In this document: piece by piece, positions 59,277 to 64,000 of the stretch
How the letters are laid out: every line of letters begins with the position of its first letter
Numbering within the stretch: position 1 is the stretch's first letter
Assembly (NCBI GenBank): GCA_900074745.1
Contig: LT598463.1
Location: 379,926-443,925, forward strand
Direction of reading: 5' to 3'
DNA length: 64,000 bases
Source: Lachancea mirantina
Taxonomy: Eukaryota; Ascomycota; Saccharomycetes; Saccharomycetales; Saccharomycetaceae
The notes under the pieces: model-generated
Told to the model about the DNA's origin: nothing
Databases searched by the model: none
Seen by the model: the letters and a program-made list of their open reading frames with translations, nothing else
Position numbers and translations under genes: made by a program

Positions 59277-62033
59277 ATGAGCTCTATGGGTGATGGTTTA
59301 CCGGGGAATCTGCAATATATGCATCCACAAGCCGGGTATACGCAGCAACAGCAACAAAACCATCAGCAGCAGCAAAGCCAGTACAGCAGTCAGCAGAGTC
59401 CTAGGGTGGCAGGAGCTCCACTGGAGCAACCTTCTGGTCCAGATGGTGATAACCATGAAAATTGGACCGCATCGGCGTATGGAGCTGGCACGAGACAATC
59501 AAAACAGTTGTTGAACGCTTACATATACGATTTTTTGAACAAATCGTCATTGGGCGAAACCGCCCGCGCTTTTGCATTTGAGGCAGATATCGAAGAAAAC
59601 GGACGGCGTCCTGGTGATGGTGCGGCATTCATCCCGCAAAATGATGCTCCACAAGGTTTTTTATATGAATGGTGGCAGATCTTTTGGGACGTTTTCAACG
59701 CACGTACGCATCGAGGCGGATCTGAAATAGCGCAGCAATACTTTCAATTGCAATTCGAGTCTCGACGTCAGGAACACACATATCGTAATATGGCAATGCA
59801 TGCAGCGCGTGTCCAGCAGCAATTTGAACAACAAGGTGACTACCAGCATGAAGTTTTTGACCCTGCCATGGCAGCAATTATGTTTTCCGGGAGTGCGTAT
59901 GCTATGCCACCTCATAAGGAACCCCCAGATTACAGATCGGCCTACCCAGTGCATATGTATAACAATACGCGACCTAAGGGTCAAACGAATAACACCGGGA
60001 TGCAGGCACCAGCGGCAAATTCCGCGCAAGTACAAGCCCAAGCCCAGGCGCAAGCCCATGCTCACGCTCAAGCCCAGGCACAAGCTCAAGCCCAGGCACA
60101 GGCGCAAGCCCGTGCGCATGCTCAGGCTCAGGTTCAGGCAGTACAAGCTCAGGCACAAGCTCAAGCACAAGCCCATGCCCATGCTCAGGCTCAGGCTCAA
60201 GTTCAAGCCCAGGCCCAGGCCCAGGCTCAAGCTCAAGCTCAATCCCAAGCCCAAGCCCAGGCGAACGTGCATGGACATGTGCAGGCAGCACAGGCACGAA
60301 TGCAACAAGTACAAGCGCAAGTACCGAATGCACAAATGCAGGATCCGTATTCGAGACAAGCTGTGTCCATGCCCGCGACTCGTCAATTCAAGCCGCAGGA
60401 TGTCCAGCAACTGCGTAATCAACAGCATGAACAACAGCAGCAACGACACCAGCAGCACCACCAACAGGAACAATTTCACTCGCAAGCGTATGCGCCTCAA
60501 ATGTTATACGCACCGGGAAATGAAGCTCTTATGCCCGCCGGGGCTGGTCCCATGTACATTAGCAATTCGGCAGGAGCTTCGCAAACCAAAGGACCTACAC
60601 CTCAATCATATGGCCAGCAACAAGCAATGGTTCCCCCTCAAGTACAACCCACCCAATCTAGTACAGATGTTTCGTCAAGGCCGGCAGTCTCGCGCAAGAG
60701 AAGCATGGAGATGGATGTGAGCAAACCCGACGTTCGTTTTTCGAGTACTGAGGGTCTTCATTATTATCAAAAACAACTTTTAATGTTAGAAAAAGAGAAC
60801 GAAAAGGTAATTTCTTACAACAAATCAGCTGCAACTACGCCAGCAGGAAACTCGAACATGGGTGCGCCCGTGGCGCCTTACGCATTTAGCGCGTCGAGGA
60901 AAAGAAACTCACTTTCAGGGTACCCCAGTGCTTCTCCAGCCACACTTACTGCAGGAACAAGCCCGACAACGGGAACTAAGATTCGTCCTGGGTCAGGTAC
61001 ACCGATGGGCGGCGGCGGCAAAAGTTATGCTTCTGAACCTGTCACGCCAATTGGGCCCACAACGCCGGCAAATGGGGACGCCAATAACAGCAACAACAAC
61101 ACTAATATGGGCCCAAAGAATAACGCAAGCAACAATCTTAATTTCAACAACAATATCGGGAAACCTCCTTTGTCAACGGTGGCAGAAAGCCCCTCTGAGG
61201 ACCCGGATAATGTAAAGACCACTGCAAAGCGGTCTTCAAACAAAAAAAAGGCAAAAAAGGTGACTACTACCTCCACGAAACAGACCATTTCAAGCATACC
61301 GAATTCTAATACTGGTTCTGTTACGTCCCATCAACCTCCATCTCCGCAGCTTGATGGAATTTTGGACGTCCGGCATGCAAGGAAAGTATCGCGGGGAAGG
61401 CCTAAAAAATCGGTCTACGCCTTCAAGGCGAATCGTTTGGCGCTGTCCGCGGGCACTACACCTTTGACGACTGAGGATGTGCTACCTGGCAGCACTAGCA
61501 GCAACGAGACGGGTAGCAACAATGGGATTTTCCCCAATTCGGTTGCGACGGATCCAACGCCGCAGACGGATTTTGAGCCTTTAAATCGCACAGATCCAAC
61601 GCTAGGTGCGACAGCCTACGACTTTGATGACGAAGACCTTTTCAATCTAAATCTAGGGCTTATTGACAGATCCGCCTCGCAGGAGAAATTGCAACTGACA
61701 CCTGGTGAGTCGAACGCCAGTTCGACTCTCCATCGGTCTCAGTCACACCCGCTACAATCAAACGCGCACAATGAAACGACCAAGGAACGGCAACCGCAAC
61801 CTCAGACCCAGCCTCAAGCACAACCTCAGGCCCAACAGCAACCTCAAACGCAATTGTCACAGTCAAAATCGCAGTCACAATCACAGTCGCAGTCCCAACA
61901 GCAGGCCCGGCATGAAGATGCTTCGAATCAGAACGTTTCTCAATCGCACATCGATGAGCCATACAATCTCGATTTCCTCGATTCTCAAGCTAACGTGAAC
62001 TACAACGATCTCAACCTCTTGGGCTGGCAGTGA
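59277..62033 (+). CDS. FLO8: LisH-domain transcription factor Flo8
   Basis: 918 residues. A LisH domain lies at about residues 73-105 ([19 protein letters not shown]), followed by the conserved [22 protein letters not shown] and AQQYFQLQ. Next is a long Ala-Gln/Ala-His dipeptide tract (about residues 249-338) and further Gln-, Asn- and Ser-rich stretches. A short conserved block [16 protein letters not shown] lies near residue 498, and the C-terminus ends [10 protein letters not shown]. Flo8 (YER109C) activates FLO11 and other adhesins downstream of PKA and is needed for filamentation. GLE2 is next, as in YER109C-YER107C. The repeat tract suggests variable activity between strains, which is inference. 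Confidence 0.93.
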   Translation: MSSMGDGLPGNLQYMHPQAGYTQQQQQNHQQQQSQYSSQQSPRVAGAPLEQPSGPDGDNHENWTASAYGAGTRQSKQLLNAYIYDFLNKSSLGETARAFAFEADIEENGRRPGDGAAFIPQNDAPQGFLYEWWQIFWDVFNARTHRGGSEIAQQYFQLQFESRRQEHTYRNMAMHAARVQQQFEQQGDYQHEVFDPAMAAIMFSGSAYAMPPHKEPPDYRSAYPVHMYNNTRPKGQTNNTGMQAPAANSAQVQAQAQAQAHAHAQAQAQAQAQAQAQARAHAQAQVQAVQAQAQAQAQAHAHAQAQAQVQAQAQAQAQAQAQSQAQAQANVHGHVQAAQARMQQVQAQVPNAQMQDPYSRQAVSMPATRQFKPQDVQQLRNQQHEQQQQRHQQHHQQEQFHSQAYAPQMLYAPGNEALMPAGAGPMYISNSAGASQTKGPTPQSYGQQQAMVPPQVQPTQSSTDVSSRPAVSRKRSMEMDVSKPDVRFSSTEGLHYYQKQLLMLEKENEKVISYNKSAATTPAGNSNMGAPVAPYAFSASRKRNSLSGYPSASPATLTAGTSPTTGTKIRPGSGTPMGGGGKSYASEPVTPIGPTTPANGDANNSNNNTNMGPKNNASNNLNFNNNIGKPPLSTVAESPSEDPDNVKTTAKRSSNKKKAKKVTTTSTKQTISSIPNSNTGSVTSHQPPSPQLDGILDVRHARKVSRGRPKKSVYAFKANRLALSAGTTPLTTEDVLPGSTSSNETGSNNGIFPNSVATDPTPQTDFEPLNRTDPTLGATAYDFDDEDLFNLNLGLIDRSASQEKLQLTPGESNASSTLHRSQSHPLQSNAHNETTKERQPQPQTQPQAQPQAQQQPQTQLSQSKSQSQSQSQSQQQARHEDASNQNVSQSHIDEPYNLDFLDSQANVNYNDLNLLGWQ
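60019..60290 (+). repeat. Minisatellite-like tract coding for Ala-Gln/Ala-His repeats in FLO8
   Basis: Variants of the six-base unit CAAGCC / CAGGCA / CAAGCT / CATGCT repeat for about 270 bases. Reading frame is kept throughout; unit changes are mostly third-position or Gln-to-His. Confidence 0.9.
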
Positions 62034-62429
62034 AAGGCCTTTTGACCATTTTTTACTGCCAGCATGTAATATTACGGTATATAAACTGATGGGACCCCAT
62101 CTCCCATATTAAGATCCGGAGTTGTAATAATTGAAACTCGGCCAAATTTATCCCGTTTTGAACCCTGAAAATTGGTCCAGACCGCCTTGAATTGACGAGT
62201 CCGTTGGGTTTGTTTTCAAGATATCAAAATCAAAGCTCCCCATTGTGAACCACTGTGTCGTGATTCTCGCCATTTCTCCACCTCACATGTTCGTCAAATT
62301 CCACTTCTAGTTGGTGAAAATTTCAAATTTAAGAAGACAAGATCGAAAACATCAACACTTTTAACAGCGTAAAAGTAGAGTGAAAGGAGCTGTTTAGGAT
62401 ACTGGAGGATCGACTTTTTGATAGAAAAC
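62034..62429. other. FLO8-GLE2 intergenic
   Basis: About 400 bases without a gene. A 9-base inverted repeat GCTGGCAGT (62023-62031) and ACTGCCAGC (62055-62063) spans the FLO8 stop codon. TATATAA near 62079 could be part of a 3'-end or promoter signal. Confidence 0.5.
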
Positions 62430-63530
62430 ATGTCATTTTACCGTAGTACGCCTTCCAGCGGTGGATTACCCGCGGTTAATGCCGCAGACAAGGATTTAGC
62501 AAACGATATCGTGATCAACAATCCGGCCGAGGATTCGATCTCAGAGATTGCGTTCTCGCCGCAACAGGATTTCTTGTTCTCAGTGAGTTCGTGGGATAGT
62601 AAAGTGCGGGTTTGGGATGTCAATGGCGGCATGCCACAGTGCAGGGCCGAATTTCAACATCAGGGTCCTGTTTTAGCTACAAAGTGGTCGATGGATGGGA
62701 CGAAAATCGCGTCTGGTGGGTGCGATAATGCAGTTATGGCTTACGACGTAGCTTCGGGAGCAGCACAGCAAGTCGGGGCTCACGATTCTGCGGTAAAAAG
62801 TATATGTTTTGCACAATGTGGGCCGTCAAATACCGAATGTCTTGTAAGTGGGTCATGGGACAAAACCATCCGTTACTGGGACATGCGACAGCCACAGGCT
62901 GTTTCGACGGTCGCGATGCCCGATCGTGTATACTGTATGGACTCCAAGCAGAAATTGCTCGTGGTGGGCACCGCAGAGCGGCATATCAGCGTGATAGATT
63001 TGACTAATCCGAGCGCAATTTTCAAGACCACCATGTCACCTCTCAAATGGCAGACGCGTTCTGTATCGTGCTACATCGAGGGTAACGGGTTCGCAATCGG
63101 GTCTATCGAGGGTCGCTGCGCCATTCAGTACGTGGACGAGCAGGAACAACGTAAATCCGGGTTTTCCTTCAAATGCCATCGAGTACAACAACAGGCGACA
63201 GGAAGCGCAGGAGGACGCGCGTCGAGTGAGTCTCTCGTGTATCCAGTGAATTGCATTCAATTCCATCCGCTTTACGGCACGTTCGCGACCGCCGGGGGTG
63301 ACGGGAGTTTCCACTTTTGGGATAAGAACCAAAGACACCGTCTCAAGGGTTTCCCGTCTCTCAAGGCGTCGATCCCGACTTGCAGTTTCAACAGAAACGG
63401 TACCGTCTTTGCATACGCACTCAGCTACGACTGGCACGAGGGCCACATGGGCAACAGACCCGACTACCCTAACGTCGTGCGTCTTCACGCCACTACGGAC
63501 GAAGAGGTCAAGGAGAAGAAGAAGAGGTAG
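62430..63530 (+). CDS. GLE2: Nuclear pore mRNA export factor Gle2 (Rae1)
   Basis: 366 residues from the ATG at 62430 (MSFYRS; the open frame above begins with TTG). WD40 propeller with [90 protein letters not shown] and the end [21 protein letters not shown], virtually the S. cerevisiae pattern (YER107C, 365 residues). Binds the GLEBS motif of Nup116 at the pore. The C-terminal basic tail is conserved. Confidence 0.98.
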   Translation: MSFYRSTPSSGGLPAVNAADKDLANDIVINNPAEDSISEIAFSPQQDFLFSVSSWDSKVRVWDVNGGMPQCRAEFQHQGPVLATKWSMDGTKIASGGCDNAVMAYDVASGAAQQVGAHDSAVKSICFAQCGPSNTECLVSGSWDKTIRYWDMRQPQAVSTVAMPDRVYCMDSKQKLLVVGTAERHISVIDLTNPSAIFKTTMSPLKWQTRSVSCYIEGNGFAIGSIEGRCAIQYVDEQEQRKSGFSFKCHRVQQQATGSAGGRASSESLVYPVNCIQFHPLYGTFATAGGDGSFHFWDKNQRHRLKGFPSLKASIPTCSFNRNGTVFAYALSYDWHEGHMGNRPDYPNVVRLHATTDEEVKEKKKR

Positions 63531-64000
63531 AGCGAGTCTGCTTTTCCAACCCCTCTTTACTTTCTCTCAATCTCTGCTCCCTTCGCTGTTCCCGCATTCT
63601 ACAACGCAACATTGGTAGCCAAAAGGCCCTGCTCCTCTGCCAAAAGCCACCAGTCATTCACACCTCATTGTGACATCGATCAAAACCCAAATACCGTCAA
63701 ATGCCATCGGTCAAGTCCATCTATTGTCTGGTGTTCCAAAAAGTCAAAAATCATCCCAAGTTTTTCCGGCAAAATGGCTTTGCAGGTAAGCTGCTACTTC
63801 TGAATTCAAACAATAAGTCACCGATACCTCAATCAAATGTCCCGGACCCGTTACGAGTCGCATTTTGTTCCAGTTAGAGGTCCGGTTTCGTTCTTGGTAT
63901 CACTGGTCACGTGGCCATCACGTGGCCATCTTTTTACCCGTCTTTTTCCATTTGAAGCCAGATGGATGATGGTCCTTTTTCAAAAGTGAAAATTTTGTCC
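63531..64000. other. Right-edge intergenic sequence with two CACGTG boxes
   Basis: No gene visible. CACGTG occurs at 63908-63913 and 63919-63924, within a direct repeat of CACGTGGCCAT. A short frame ATGGCTTTGCAG followed by GTAAGC (63773-63790) resembles a first exon, but no branch point or second exon is within the window. Confidence 0.45.

Noticed and set aside
59661-60500. 279-codon reverse frame antisense to FLO8
   Set aside because: A Leu-rich shadow of the Ala-Gln repeat tract.
63773-63790. ATGGCTTTGCAG followed by GTAAGC as exon 1 of a spliced gene
   Set aside because: No TACTAAC branch point or second exon appears before the window ends.
1-64000. CRISPR arrays, bacterial operons, riboswitches
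   Set aside because: None seen; the window is yeast nuclear DNA.

Overview
The window is chromosomal DNA of a budding yeast (Saccharomycetaceae) that did not pass through the whole-genome duplication, or that lies outside the duplicated clade. From about 11.6 kb to 63.5 kb the genes run GLO3, ROX3, RPL32, SCS2, MAP2, MRP21, AVT5/6, SHO1, TEL1, RPL23, SLX8, YBL086C, BOI, CDC27, TMN3, LSM4, SWI4, KAP123, ALG3, FLO8, GLE2. In S. cerevisiae these are split between the left arm of chromosome II (YBL093C to YBL082C) and the right arm of chromosome V (YER122C to YER107C). Here they are interleaved in single copy, which is the pre-duplication order. Introns use GTATGT-type donors and perfect TACTAAC branch points. 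Genus is uncertain; GC content and a hAT relic are compatible with Lachancea, but I cannot confirm that.

Layout: 0-5.2 kb holds a second block, MED6 (cut by the left edge), IME1, RPL43 and an SKS1/VHS1 kinase. IME1 beside RPL43 matches YJR094C / YJR094W-A. From 5.2 to 10.6 kb is a repeat-rich junction: a GC-rich palindromic stretch, a decayed hAT transposon, and a nest of Ty1/copia-type LTR relics. In the nest, a 1.8-kb two-LTR unit flanked by the 5-bp duplication ATAGT sits inside an older LTR and carries an unrecognised 187-codon membrane-protein ORF instead of gag-pol. From 10.6 kb to the right edge is the syntenic block, with one 2.2-kb gene-poor interval (19.6-21.8 kb).

Functionally the window holds three ribosomal protein genes with Rap1-site promoters (RPL43, RPL32, RPL23), secretory and ER genes (GLO3, SCS2, TMN3, ALG3), cell-cycle and meiotic regulators (IME1, SWI4, CDC27, FLO8), DNA-damage and telomere genes (TEL1, SLX8), nuclear transport (KAP123, GLE2), Mediator (MED6, ROX3), RNA decay and splicing (LSM4), osmosensing (SHO1) and polarity (BOI). 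For several genes the apparent upstream reading-frame extension has no ATG; starts here are placed at the first ATG that fits the family.

Most likely novelty: the LTR-flanked unit with its orphan membrane ORF. Secondary items: a possible structured RNA upstream of KAP123, ~150-bp quasi-repeats upstream of SWI4, paired Reb1 sites with a 32-bp near-palindrome, a 5'-UTR intron ending exactly at the RPL32 start codon, and two or three unrecognised ORFs. Product names rest on recalled family sequences; no database search was run.
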